A DNA stretch of 64,000 bases from Desulfobaculum sp044987625 (GTDB taxonomy: Bacteria > Desulfobacterota > Desulfovibrionia > Desulfovibrionales > Desulfovibrionaceae): the NCBI RefSeq assembly GCF_044987625.1, contig NZ_JBJDSB010000002.1, positions 558,001 to 622,000 of the forward strand. Reading direction: 5' to 3'. Below, piece after piece: positions 16,399-24,897 of the stretch. Every line of letters starts with the position of its first letter. Position 1 is the first letter of the stretch. The translations under genes and the position numbers were made by a program. Under the pieces are notes generated by a model. That model saw only the letters and a list, made by a program, of their open reading frames with translations. It did no database searches and was not told the DNA's origin.

Positions 16399-17406
16399 AT
16401 GAGCGATACGAAGGTTCTTCTGGACTATGGAAGCGGAGGCAAGGCCTCCCAGCGTCTCATCAGTGATCTCTTTAAGGCGAACTTTTCCAATCCGGTGCTG
16501 AACAAGCTCGACGACGCCGCATTTCTCGACATCGCCGGACCGCTTGCCATGAGTACCGACACCTTCACCGTGGACCCCATCTTCTTTCCCGGCGGGGACA
16601 TTGGCTCGCTGGCCGTGCACGGCACCGTCAACGACGTGGCCATGCTGGGCGCGCGTCCGCTGTATCTGTCCTGCGCCTACATTATTGAAGAGGGGCTGGA
16701 CTTTGAGGTGCTGGAGCGCATCGTCAAATCCATGGCGCGTGCGGCGGAGAATGCCGGCGTGTCCATTGTAACGGGCGATACCAAAGTTGTGCCCAAGGGC
16801 ATGGCGGACAAAATCTTCATCAATACCACGGGCGTTGGCACCATGCTGGCGGAGAACCACCCCAGCGGCGAAAGCGCGCGCCCCGGCGACGTGGTGCTGG
16901 TCTCCGGCACCATGGGCGACCATGGCCTGACCATCCTTGCCCAGCGCGAGGGGCTGCCCCTGACCACGCATGTGGAAAGCGACAGCACCAACCTGAACCA
17001 CCTGACCGAGGCCCTTATCACCGAGGTGGGCGATATCCACGTCCTGCGCGACCCGACGCGCGGCGGCCTTGCCACCACGCTGAACGAGATTGCCGAGGCC
17101 TCGAACGTGGGCATTACGCTGGAGGAGGAGCGCATTCCCGTGCATCCCGGCGTGAAGTCGGGCTGTGACATCCTTGGGCTGGACCCGCTGTATTTGGCCA
17201 ACGAGGGCAAGTTCCTGTGCATCCTGCCCGAGGCCAAGGCCGAGAAGGCGCTTGAGGTCCTGCGCGCCAGCGAAGAGGGCCGCGAGGCCTGCCTTGTGGG
17301 CCGCGTCAGCGAGGACCACGCGGGCAAGGTCGTCCTGCAGACGCCACTTGGCGGCAAACGCCTGCTGAATATGCTGGAGGGCGAGCAACTGCCGCGCATC
17401 TGCTAA
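16399..17406 (+). CDS. hypE: [NiFe]-hydrogenase maturation protein HypE
   Basis: 335 residues from ATG 16399. HypE dehydrates a carbamoyl group on its own C-terminal cysteine to thiocyanate, the cyanide donor for HypD. The chain ends PRIC, so the functional C-terminal cysteine is present. N-terminal LLDYGSGGKASQRLI, DDAAFLDIAGPLAMSTDTFT and later VSGTMGDHGLTILAQREG, LRDPTRGGLATTLNEIAEAS match the AIR-synthase/PurM fold. It is followed 91 bp later by a strong terminator. Confidence 0.97.
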   Translation: MSDTKVLLDYGSGGKASQRLISDLFKANFSNPVLNKLDDAAFLDIAGPLAMSTDTFTVDPIFFPGGDIGSLAVHGTVNDVAMLGARPLYLSCAYIIEEGLDFEVLERIVKSMARAAENAGVSIVTGDTKVVPKGMADKIFINTTGVGTMLAENHPSGESARPGDVVLVSGTMGDHGLTILAQREGLPLTTHVESDSTNLNHLTEALITEVGDIHVLRDPTRGGLATTLNEIAEASNVGITLEEERIPVHPGVKSGCDILGLDPLYLANEGKFLCILPEAKAEKALEVLRASEEGREACLVGRVSEDHAGKVVLQTPLGGKRLLNMLEGEQLPRIC

Positions 17407-17496
17407 TCGTTTTCCTCCTCTGCCGGGACGCGCTGCCGGCGCATCCCCGCGCGCTGATGCGGCCCCGCCGCCCCAGCGTCCAGAGCACATCATAGA

Positions 17497-17534
17497 AAAG
17501 CCCTTGCCATCCACGGACGGCAAGGGCTTTGTTT
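17497..17534. terminator. Bidirectional rho-independent terminator
   Basis: A 12-bp perfect stem AAAGCCCTTGCC (17497-17508) and GGCAAGGGCTTT (17519-17530) around a 10-nt loop. It is followed by GTTTT on the plus strand and TTTTC on the minus strand. It ends the hypDE transcript and, after reading through the tandem repeat, the nadE transcript. Confidence 0.9.
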
Positions 17535-17535
17535 T

Positions 17536-17615
17536 GGCTCACTGGCTCACTGGCTCACTGGCTCACTGGCTCACTGGCTCACTGGCTCACTGGCTCACTG
17601 GCTCACTGGCTCACT
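17536..17615. repeat. Tandem repeat, GGCTCACT x 10
   Basis: Ten perfect copies of the 8-mer GGCTCACT, squeezed between the bidirectional terminator and the nadE stop codon (13 bp away). In the nadE mRNA it would form the 3' untranslated tail. The 8-mer is the 7-mer of 9202-9243 plus T. Confidence 0.97.
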
Positions 17616-17628
17616 GGCTGATGAAAAA

Positions 17629-19272
17629 CTACTTGATAACGGCGGCAAGGGGCATGCGCCAGCCTGTGCCAAAGGCGCGGTCTGTTACCTTGATGCCCGG
17701 GGCGGCTTGTCGGCGCTTGAACTCGGCAATGCGTAGCAGGTGGCGCACGCGCTCAATGGTGCCGCGCTCAAAGCCTGCCTGCACGATGTCCTCGGGGGAT
17801 TGGCGTTGGACCACGAGGCGCTCAAGGATGGCATCCAGCACCTCGTAGGGCGGTAGGGAGTCCTCGTCCTTCTGGTCCGGGCGAAGCTCGGCGGACGGGG
17901 GCTTGGTGATGACGCTGTTCGGGATGATTTCGCGGCCCTGCGTCATGTTGAGCCAACGGCACACGGCAAAGACCAGCGTCTTGGGCACGTCGGAGATGAC
18001 GGCGAGGCCGCCGGACATGTCGCCGTAGATGGTACAGTAGCCCACGGCCAGCTCGGACTTGTTGCCCGTGGTGAGCAGCAGCGACCGGAATTTGTTGGAC
18101 ATGGCCATGAGCAGGTTGCCGCGGATGCGCGCCTGAATGTTTTCCTCGGTGACGTCGCGCTCAAAGCCGTCAAAAGCGCTGGCAAGGGCGTCGTCAAAGC
18201 CCTGCATCAGCGGGGCGATGGGGATGGTGCGCGTGGCAATGCCAAGGTTCTTTGCGAGGGCCTCGGCATCGGCAATGCTGCCGTCACTGGACCACGGCGA
18301 GGGCATCAGCACGCCCAGTACATTTTCCGGGCCTATGGCTTCGGCGGCCACAGCGGCCACTAGGGTCGAGTCGATGCCGCCGGACAGGCCAAGCAGCACG
18401 CGCGAGAAGCCGCACTTGCGCACGTAGTCCCGCACGCCAAGGACAAGGGCGCGCCACGCTTCGCTTTCGGGCGTGAAGTCGTCGTCCTCCATGCGTCCGG
18501 TGCAGGTCTGTGTGTCCACCATCAGGACGTCTTCGTCAAAGGCCTTGCCGCGCGCGAACAGGCGGCCGTCCGGGGCAAAGGCCATGCTGCGTCCGGCAAA
18601 GACGAGGTCGTCGTTGCCGCCCACCTGATTGGCGTAGACAAGGGGCACGCCGTAGCGCTTTGCCGTCCACGCCAGCATATCCTGCCGGATGCGCTGTTTG
18701 CCGATGACAAAGGGCGAGGCCGAAAGATTGACGATGAGGTCCACACTGCCCTCGGGCAGTGTGCTCAGGGGGTCGCTGGAGTAGCGCGGCGTGTCCCAAA
18801 AGGTGGAGTCGTTCCAAACATCCTCGCAGATGGTGACGGCGATGCGGACGCCGTCCATGTGTAGGATGCCGGGGCCGCCTGCAGGCTCGAAATAGCGGTC
18901 TTCGTCAAAGACGTCGTAGGACGGGAGCAGGCTTTTGTGGAAAACGTCCGCGACCTTGCCGCCGGAAAGCAGGGCGGCGCTGTTGCGGTAGGGTTTTCCG
19001 GCTCCGGAGGTGTTGGGCGTGGCAATGCCCACCAGAACGGGGCAGGCATCGGCAAGGGTGGCGGCAAGGCGCGTGAGCGCCTCGTTGGCACGTTCGACAA
19101 AGCCGCCTTGCAGGAGCAGGTCGCGCGGGGGATAGCCCATAACGGATAGCTCCGGCGCGATGCACATCTGCGCGCCCTTGCTGGCGGCAGCGCGGACGGC
19201 GGTGGCGATTTTCTCGGTGTTCCCTTCCAGATCTCCAACGGTCAGGTTTAGCTGCAGCAGGGCGAATTTCAT
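17629..19272 (-). CDS. nadE: Glutamine-dependent NAD+ synthetase
   Basis: 547 residues from ATG 19272 (MKFALLQLNLTVGD). The N-terminal nitrilase-type glutaminase domain has the Glu-Lys-Cys set: APELSVMGYPPRDLL, FHKSLLPSYDVFDEDRYF and VTICEDVWND. The C-terminal synthetase domain carries the PP-loop LLGLSGGIDSTLVAAVAAE, TTGNKSELAVGYCTIYGD and a C-terminal RRQAAPGIKVTDRAFG. It makes NAD from deamido-NAD with glutamine nitrogen. It is the last gene of the long minus-strand run, 73 bp after cheV, and no strong ribosome binding site is visible. Confidence 0.96.
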   Translation of the reverse strand: MKFALLQLNLTVGDLEGNTEKIATAVRAAASKGAQMCIAPELSVMGYPPRDLLLQGGFVERANEALTRLAATLADACPVLVGIATPNTSGAGKPYRNSAALLSGGKVADVFHKSLLPSYDVFDEDRYFEPAGGPGILHMDGVRIAVTICEDVWNDSTFWDTPRYSSDPLSTLPEGSVDLIVNLSASPFVIGKQRIRQDMLAWTAKRYGVPLVYANQVGGNDDLVFAGRSMAFAPDGRLFARGKAFDEDVLMVDTQTCTGRMEDDDFTPESEAWRALVLGVRDYVRKCGFSRVLLGLSGGIDSTLVAAVAAEAIGPENVLGVLMPSPWSSDGSIADAEALAKNLGIATRTIPIAPLMQGFDDALASAFDGFERDVTEENIQARIRGNLLMAMSNKFRSLLLTTGNKSELAVGYCTIYGDMSGGLAVISDVPKTLVFAVCRWLNMTQGREIIPNSVITKPPSAELRPDQKDEDSLPPYEVLDAILERLVVQRQSPEDIVQAGFERGTIERVRHLLRIAEFKRRQAAPGIKVTDRAFGTGWRMPLAAVIK

Positions 19273-19345
19273 GCGTAGAAGGACGCACTCCAACCCGGCG
19301 GACGGGAAGGAGTGCGGTTTTGAAGAAGTTGCGTGGCTGGAAGAG

Positions 19346-20302
19346 TTATTCCGCGGCTCCCATATACTTGTCAATGAGGTCCTTGGCGCGCAGGGCAAGC
19401 TGCGAGACCTCCGGCTTGGAAATCTGGTCGTCCGCGCCCACGGAATCGCCCTTGTGACGCAGGCGGTCCGTGATGAGGGAGGAGAAGAGCATGACGGGCA
19501 GGTCCTTGAGCACGGGGTGCTCCTTGACGTTCTTGGTCAGGCTGAGGCCGTCCATGCTGGGCATCTCGATGTCCGAGACGAGGACGTTGACGTAGTCCCA
19601 GATGGGCTTGTTGTTCTCAAGGGCGAGCTTGCTCAGTTCCTGCAGGCGGTCCCACGCTTCTTTGCCGTTGTGGGTGACCTCGACGGTGAAGCCGGCTTTT
19701 TGCAGCAGGTCCTTGAGCATTTCGCGGATGAGGGCGGAGTCGTCGGAGATAAGCGCTTTGAGGTTGTCGCCGGTCTCCCAGTGGATTGTTTCGTCAAGGC
19801 GCAGCCCGAGGGACGGGTTCAGTTCCGTGACGATTTTTTCAAGGTCGAGGATAAAGATGATGCGGTCGTCCATCTTCACCACGCCGGTGATGGAGTCGTT
19901 GGACAGGTTGGAGACGTAGGCATTCGGCGGTTCCACTTCCTCCCAGCTGATGCGGTGGATGCGCGTAACGCCGGAAACCATGAACGCCGTGGTGACCCTG
20001 TTGAACTCGGTCACGATAACCTTGGGCGGCTCGTTTTCCGTGCGCTCCTTGCCCAGCCACATGCTCAGGTCCACAAGTGGTGTGATGTGCGATCGCTGAT
20101 TGAAAGCCCCGAGCACCGAGGGGTGTGTCACTTCCGGCATTTCCGTCACCTGCGGCATGCGGATGATTTCAAGGACTTTGGCGACGTTGACGCCGTAGTA
20201 GCCTTGATAGTGTTCGCCTTCCTCGGACGGCTCGTTAATGTAGAATTCAACGATTTCGAGCTCGTTGGTTCCCGATTCGAGCAGAATATTCGTATGGGAC
20301 AT
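19346..20302 (-). CDS. cheV: Chemotaxis protein CheV (CheW-receiver fusion)
   Basis: 318 residues. The N-terminal CheW-like coupling domain (residues ~15-170: VEFYINEPSEEGEHYQGYYG, VLGAFNQRSHITPLVDLSMW) would join chemoreceptors to CheA. The C-terminal receiver domain (~185-315) has the acidic pair in LISDDSALIREML, the phospho-acceptor aspartate in NVLVSDIEMPSMDG, and lysine in DDQISKPEV. A 42-bp gap separates it from ispH; GGAGG-type and AAGGAG sites lie just before the start. Confidence 0.93.
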   Translation of the reverse strand: MSHTNILLESGTNELEIVEFYINEPSEEGEHYQGYYGVNVAKVLEIIRMPQVTEMPEVTHPSVLGAFNQRSHITPLVDLSMWLGKERTENEPPKVIVTEFNRVTTAFMVSGVTRIHRISWEEVEPPNAYVSNLSNDSITGVVKMDDRIIFILDLEKIVTELNPSLGLRLDETIHWETGDNLKALISDDSALIREMLKDLLQKAGFTVEVTHNGKEAWDRLQELSKLALENNKPIWDYVNVLVSDIEMPSMDGLSLTKNVKEHPVLKDLPVMLFSSLITDRLRHKGDSVGADDQISKPEVSQLALRAKDLIDKYMGAAE

Positions 20303-20344
20303 AAGTGCTCCTTCGGTCCTCCTGTTGTGGATGAGCCGCTGGGT

Positions 20345-21193
20345 TTAGAAAGACTTCAGCTTGTCGACAATCTCACCAATTATTTTATCAGGCGTGGACG
20401 CCCCGGCTGTCAAGCCGATTCTGGAAATCCCCCGGTAGGCATCGGCGCTCAGCTCGTCGGCGGTCTCCACATGGTCGCATTGGACGCCTTGGTCCCGCAC
20501 CACCTGAACAAGGCGGCGTGTATTGCCGCTATTGCGTCCGCCTGCAACAATCATGCGATCCACCTCGCGCGCAATGCGGATAGCTTCCTGCTGGCGGATG
20601 CGCGTGGCGTCGCAGATGGTCTCCAGTACAGGAATGGGGGCGGGAAGCGCGGTGGCAAGATATTCTTTGAGTTCTTCAAAGAGGTTACGGTCCTGCGTGG
20701 TTTGGGCGGCAAGAAAGTACTCGGTGCCGGGCCTGAGCGCGGCCTTGAGTTCCTCCAGCGATTCAAAGACCACGGCGTCCGGCCCGGCGTAGGACAGAAG
20801 CCCCCGGACCTCCGGGTGGTCGGCTTCGCCGTACAAGAGCAGGGTGCGGCCGTTTTCCGTCTCGCGCGCGATGAGGAGTTGGGCTTTTTTGACCTTGGGG
20901 CAGGTGGCGTCGTGGATGTCCACGCCGCGCTTCTTCATGTCGTCCTCCAGCGCCTGCGGCACGCCATGGGCGCGGATGACCACCACATCGCCGTCTTCGG
21001 CGTCCTTGGCGCATTCAATCACTTCCACACCGTGGGCGGCGTAGTGCTCCAGCACCTGCGGATTGTGAATGATGGGGCCTAGGGTGCGGATATGGCGGAT
21101 GCCCTCGGCGGCTTCCACAACGGCGTTCAGCTTCTTGAGGGCAAGGCTGACGCCCATGCAGAAGCCCGCGGTATCGGCGAGTACGACTTCCAT
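20345..21193 (-). CDS. ispH: 4-hydroxy-3-methylbut-2-enyl diphosphate reductase
   Basis: 282 residues. IspH/LytB makes IPP and DMAPP in the last step of the methylerythritol phosphate pathway. The three iron-sulfur cysteines are visible: TAGFCMGV (residue 12), DATCPKVKK (near 96) and ETICDATRIRQ (near 193). Also RAHGVP, GEADHPEVRG and GGRNSGNTRRL. Three base pairs separate it from dus upstream. Confidence 0.96.
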   Translation of the reverse strand: MEVVLADTAGFCMGVSLALKKLNAVVEAAEGIRHIRTLGPIIHNPQVLEHYAAHGVEVIECAKDAEDGDVVVIRAHGVPQALEDDMKKRGVDIHDATCPKVKKAQLLIARETENGRTLLLYGEADHPEVRGLLSYAGPDAVVFESLEELKAALRPGTEYFLAAQTTQDRNLFEELKEYLATALPAPIPVLETICDATRIRQQEAIRIAREVDRMIVAGGRNSGNTRRLVQVVRDQGVQCDHVETADELSADAYRGISRIGLTAGASTPDKIIGEIVDKLKSF

Positions 21194-21196
21194 GCG

Positions 21197-22219
21197 CTAT
21201 TCTCCTTGGCTTTCGGGGCGGGCGGCGGTGGCGCCGTCTTCGGCGTCGTTTGGCATATGCATGGCCAGAAATTCCACAACAATGTCGTCCAGCTCTTCCC
21301 ACGATTGGCACCCCACCACGCGCGAGCGCAAAATGCGTGCGCCCGGCAGGTCGCGCACGTAGCGCGGCACAATGGTGCGCATCTTGACGAGGGCCTTGCG
21401 CTCCGGGAAGTACTCCCGCGCCAGTTCGGCATGGCGGCGAATCATGGCCGCGATGTCATCGCCCGTGGGCATGGGCGCGTCCTCGCCGCGCATCATGGCG
21501 GCAAAGCGGGTGAAGATGAACGGGCTGTACAGCGCGCCGCGGGCAAACATCAGCCCGGCAACGCCCGTCTCGTCCAGACAGCGGACGGCGTCCTCAGCGG
21601 AGAACAGGTCGCCGCTGGCAATGACCGGAACGCTGACGGCCTCTTGCAGCTCGCGCAGGGCGTCCCAGTGGGCGGTGCCGGAGTAGCCTTGGCGCGCGTA
21701 GCGGGGGTGCAGGGTCATCCATGACGCCCCGGCTTGCTCCATGCGCTTGCCCACCTCCAGATAGTTGTCCTCGCCAGTAGCCCAGCCGCGGCGGAATTTG
21801 ACGCCGGTCTTGCCAGGGGCAAGGCGGCTCATGGTGGATACAAGGGCTTCAAGGCGGTCCACGTCCTTATGCAGGGCCGCGCCCGCGCCAGTCTTGTTGA
21901 CCTTCTTCACCGGGCAGCCGGAGTTCAGGTCGAAATATTCAAAGCCGCGTTCCAAGAGCGGAACCATGGCTTTTTCAATGAATTCAGGTTCGTTGCCGAA
22001 GAGCTGAACCACCAGCGGCTGGTCGTCCGGGGTGGTGTCCAGCAGGTTGCCCGTACCCGGACCGCCATAGACAAGGCCCTTGGCGCTGACCATTTCCGTG
22101 CAGGCGATTTTGCAGCCATGCTCGCGGCACAGCAGACGAAAGGGCAGGTCGGAGTATCCGGCCAGCGGCGCGAGCCACGGCGTGTCCTTGGCGATGATTG
22201 GATGTTTTTTCGTGTTCAT
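21197..22219 (-). CDS. dus: tRNA-dihydrouridine synthase
   Basis: 340 residues. An FMN-dependent TIM-barrel enzyme that reduces uridines in tRNA D-loops. Seen: WLAPLAGYSDLPFRLLCREH, TEMVSAKGLVYG, VVQLFGNEPEFIEKA, and the catalytic cysteine in LNSGCPVKKVNKTGAGAAL. Later VKFRRGW, TLHPRYARQGYSGTAHW and IASGDLFSAEDAVRCL. Closest by eye to the DusB type, but the subtype is not certain. The alanine/glutamate-rich C-terminal ~15 residues are probably disordered. Confidence 0.94.
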   Translation of the reverse strand: MNTKKHPIIAKDTPWLAPLAGYSDLPFRLLCREHGCKIACTEMVSAKGLVYGGPGTGNLLDTTPDDQPLVVQLFGNEPEFIEKAMVPLLERGFEYFDLNSGCPVKKVNKTGAGAALHKDVDRLEALVSTMSRLAPGKTGVKFRRGWATGEDNYLEVGKRMEQAGASWMTLHPRYARQGYSGTAHWDALRELQEAVSVPVIASGDLFSAEDAVRCLDETGVAGLMFARGALYSPFIFTRFAAMMRGEDAPMPTGDDIAAMIRRHAELAREYFPERKALVKMRTIVPRYVRDLPGARILRSRVVGCQSWEELDDIVVEFLAMHMPNDAEDGATAARPESQGE

Positions 22220-22361
22220 ACCGATTGTTGGATGAAGGAATGAAAAGACCCGCCGTGTGGCGGCGTCGCAACGTCAGCGGTGTACCATTGCCCCCCGGGG
22301 AACTCAAGGGATGGCGGGTGCGCCGCGGTGGGTGGGAGAAAAGCAAGGCCGGAACGGCGCA

Positions 22362-23222
22362 CTAGACGCGAAGGCGCAGCCGCCGTCCGGGAGTGGCGTC
22401 CACAAACCGCGTGAGCGCCCCGCTGCGGCTGGCCTGCGGCAGGCTGGCCGGGGGCAGCACCGTGGGCGTCAGTCCCTGCGGGACAAGGGCTTTGGCGGCT
22501 TCGCCAAGCTCCGGCGCATCGGCGGGATGTTCCATTAGGACGCGGCAGGTGGCGTCCGGCGGCGAGGCAAACACACGCAGTTCGCACTGCCCGTGCTGCG
22601 GCAGGGAGAAGGAAAAGACCGCTTCGCCGCCACGCGGGGTGTCCATGGCGCGGTCGTAGACGATTTCGCCGGACAGCGCGGCCGGGAGGAGCCACGGGCG
22701 GTAGTCCGCCTGCCACGGACCGTTGGCTCCAAGGGTGGCATTCAGCAGACGCAGGGCGCTTTGCACGGCGTCCCACAGCGGTGGCGCGTCGGGGTGCTCG
22801 GCAAGGCGCTGCGTCCAGATTTTGGCGGTAACAGGAGCGGAAGCGGCCTGTGCGGCAAGGGCGGCGCGCAGGTCATGGGTGTGCTGCTCAAAGGCGGCGC
22901 GTGCGGCCCAAAAGGCTTGCAGAGCATGCCCTGCCGGGGTTTCGGACGTATCCGCCACGCCGATTTCCTGCAGGACGATTTCCGGCGTCAAACGCATGAC
23001 CCGGAAGAGGACGACTTGTCCGGGGCTGGGCGCGGGAGAGGACTCGATGCGGGCCAGAAGCTCCAGCCCCTCAAAGTCCACACGCGCAAGCCCGGACGCC
23101 TCATACTCGATAAGGCGGCCGCGCAGGTGTTCGCCAACGCGGTGGCGGCCACGGAACAGGGCGGCCTTGTCGCCGTGCGAGCCGCCGCCAAAGCCGCGGG
23201 AGCCATATCCGGTAATGCGCAT
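22362..23222 (-). CDS. Hypothetical protein in flagellar cluster, weakly FliK-like
   Basis: 286 residues, no signal peptide or membrane segment. The segment GQVVLFRVMRLTPEIVLQEIG (residues ~68-88) and a C-terminal region running AVFSFSLPQHGQCELRVFAS to LVPQGLTPTVLPPASL recall the small beta domains and the Flg_hook C-terminal domain of hook-length control proteins. The similarity is weak and read by eye. The N-terminus is glycine-rich (YGSRGFGGGSHGDK). It lies 10 bp after the preceding coiled-coil gene and 142 bp before dus. It may act in hook or export control; function otherwise unknown. Confidence 0.55.
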   Translation of the reverse strand: MRITGYGSRGFGGGSHGDKAALFRGRHRVGEHLRGRLIEYEASGLARVDFEGLELLARIESSPAPSPGQVVLFRVMRLTPEIVLQEIGVADTSETPAGHALQAFWAARAAFEQHTHDLRAALAAQAASAPVTAKIWTQRLAEHPDAPPLWDAVQSALRLLNATLGANGPWQADYRPWLLPAALSGEIVYDRAMDTPRGGEAVFSFSLPQHGQCELRVFASPPDATCRVLMEHPADAPELGEAAKALVPQGLTPTVLPPASLPQASRSGALTRFVDATPGRRLRLRV

Positions 23223-23232
23223 GGCGCGGGTC

Positions 23233-23652
23233 CTATTGTCCGGCCTGATCCAGAATCAGTTCCACTTCGTCCACGCTGAGTCCTGTGGACAGGGCAAGGG
23301 CCTGTGCGGACTTGCCCTTGCGGTGCCCGGAGAGGATAACCTCGCGCAGGAACTGCGGGGAACGGGAAATCTGTTCGGCCTGTTTCACGAGCTTTTGCAG
23401 TTCGTCGGAACGCTTTTCCAGCAGGTCGTCCAGCTTGGACAGCTCGGCTTGCCGTTTTTCAAAGGAGGAAACCAGTTCCTGCTCCAGCTCGGCGTTGAAG
23501 TGGAGCTTTGCCAGTAGCGATTCCTGATTCTGTTGCAGGGAATTGAGCACGGATTCCGAACGGCGCAGACGCATGAAGAACACGAGCAGCAGCCCGAGGA
23601 GTACGATTTCGGAAAGGCTCAGAAAAAGCAGAAGGAGAAAAGAAGATGTCAT
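23233..23652 (-). CDS. Membrane-anchored coiled-coil protein with C-terminal HTH-like segment
   Basis: 139 residues from ATG 23652 (MTSSFLLLLFLSLSEIVLLG); a longer open frame to 23844 has no family-like content. One N-terminal transmembrane helix (~residues 3-27) is followed by a coiled coil (~35-95, LLEKRSDELQKLVKQAEQI). It ends in a short helical domain (KGKSAQALALSTGLSVDEVELIL) that resembles a helix-turn-helix and occurs in DUF2802-like proteins of flagellar clusters. The function is not known; position suggests a flagellar accessory. Confidence 0.6.
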   Translation of the reverse strand: MTSSFLLLLFLSLSEIVLLGLLLVFFMRLRRSESVLNSLQQNQESLLAKLHFNAELEQELVSSFEKRQAELSKLDDLLEKRSDELQKLVKQAEQISRSPQFLREVILSGHRKGKSAQALALSTGLSVDEVELILDQAGQ

Positions 23653-23810
23653 TGTGCGGCCAGTCGTATGGGTTAAATGTCTGCCATGGCGGGTGGGGAG
23701 GGGCGCGCGGGCAATGAGGCGCAGAAGCCTGACGCCGCAGGAGCGCCCGGAATGCGCCGCCGGTGCCGCAACGCGCGCCTGCCATCGTATGCCGGCGCGG
23801 TGTGCAGACG

Positions 23811-24140
23811 TCAGATTTTCATATTCACGATGTTTCCGGACCACGGGCTTTTGGACGGGGACTTCTTGGGGTCGTCCTTTTCCTTTGCGCTGTGGTCCTT
23901 TCTGTCGCGCATGTGTCGATCCTGCTTGGAAGAGCCGTCTTTGCTCTCGTCGTCCACGACTTTCGAGCGCTCTTGCTTTTCGACTTCTTCCACCGAGTGT
24001 TGACGGCGAAGTGCCTCCTCGCGGGCGCGCTGTTCGGAAAGGGCGGTTTGCGCTTCCGGGCGGGCCTGCTCCACGCTGGTCAGCTTGGACAGATGTGGTA
24101 GCTGCGCCAGCAAAACAGGGAGGTTAATGCTCGTTGGCAT
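23811..24140 (-). CDS. Small highly charged hypothetical protein
   Basis: 109 residues. The N-terminal ~20 residues are hydrophobic-amphipathic (MPTSINLPVLLAQLPHLSKL). The remainder is a lysine/glutamate/aspartate-rich, probably disordered or helical tail (RREEAL-type heptads then DDPKKSPSKSPWSG). Only 1 bp separates it from the fliL stop, so it is translated with it. No enzymatic motif. Genes of this kind follow fliL in flagellar operons of sulfate reducers, but I cannot name a family. Confidence 0.55.
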   Translation of the reverse strand: MPTSINLPVLLAQLPHLSKLTSVEQARPEAQTALSEQRAREEALRRQHSVEEVEKQERSKVVDDESKDGSSKQDRHMRDRKDHSAKEKDDPKKSPSKSPWSGNIVNMKI

Positions 24141-24141
24141 T

Positions 24142-24858
24142 TTACTTCACCAGATATTCCTCGATAAGCAGGGTCTCCAGCCTTCCGTTGCTGAGATATT
24201 GGTTGATGACGGAGAGAATATCGGCCTTGAGGGTATCCGCGTTGTCCATGTCTGCAAGGTAGGCCATGTCTTTGTTCTTCAGGTAGTAGAACACGGCATC
24301 GCGCAGGGTGGTGGTCTTTTGCGTAATCTCGAAGGAGAGCTTTTCGTTTTCCGTCACGGTTGCAAATTTGCACCGCAGGAAGTGGATTTCTCCGTCCTTG
24401 CCCCGCATTTCCACCATAAAGGGGGCGAGGGAGACGATGAATTCCTGCACTTCTTCCTCTTCCACCATGGGGGCCACGGGCTGCTCTTGGGGCTGAATCT
24501 CTTCTACGGGTGGCTCCGGTTCGGCCACGGGCTGGGTGGCGGGTTTGGTGTAGAGCCATATGGCAAGACCAGCAAGGAGAAGGAGCAGGACGGCCGCAGC
24601 CGGGATGACGATGCGCTTGTTCTTGAACCACGGCTCTTGGTCGCCGTCTGGTTCCTCGTCGACGACGGAAGGGGCTTCCTCTTCGGGAAGCTCCTCCTCG
24701 TCCTCGTCTTCATCCTCCTCCAGAAAGGGCGCGTCTTCCAGGTCGAGTTCAACCTTTTGCGAGTCCTGGGGGAGGGATGCGGTCAGTTCATCGGTATCGA
24801 GTTCGGCTTTAGCCGAGTCGTCCTCTCCATTAAGGAGATCGTCGAGTTCGTCGGTCAT
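24142..24858 (-). CDS. fliL: Flagellar basal-body protein FliL
   Basis: 238 residues. A long acidic cytoplasmic tail (~80 residues with a run of alternating Asp/Glu) precedes one transmembrane helix (VIPAAAVLLLLLAGLAIWLY, ~84-104). A proline-rich linker and the periplasmic FliL domain (FIVSLAPFMVEMR, FLRCKFATVTENEKL, ITQKTTTLRDAVFYYLKNKD, LLIEEYLVK) follow. FliL surrounds the stator and supports torque. The acidic tail is much longer than in E. coli FliL. Confidence 0.88.
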   Translation of the reverse strand: MTDELDDLLNGEDDSAKAELDTDELTASLPQDSQKVELDLEDAPFLEEDEDEDEEELPEEEAPSVVDEEPDGDQEPWFKNKRIVIPAAAVLLLLLAGLAIWLYTKPATQPVAEPEPPVEEIQPQEQPVAPMVEEEEVQEFIVSLAPFMVEMRGKDGEIHFLRCKFATVTENEKLSFEITQKTTTLRDAVFYYLKNKDMAYLADMDNADTLKADILSVINQYLSNGRLETLLIEEYLVK

Positions 24859-24897
24859 TCTGTGTTAAACCAAGCCAAAACGCTGTTGCGGAGCGGC

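Noticed and set aside
9202..17615. Short repeats considered as CRISPR arrays
   Set aside because: The 7-bp and 8-bp units are head to tail without spacers, and no cas gene is present.
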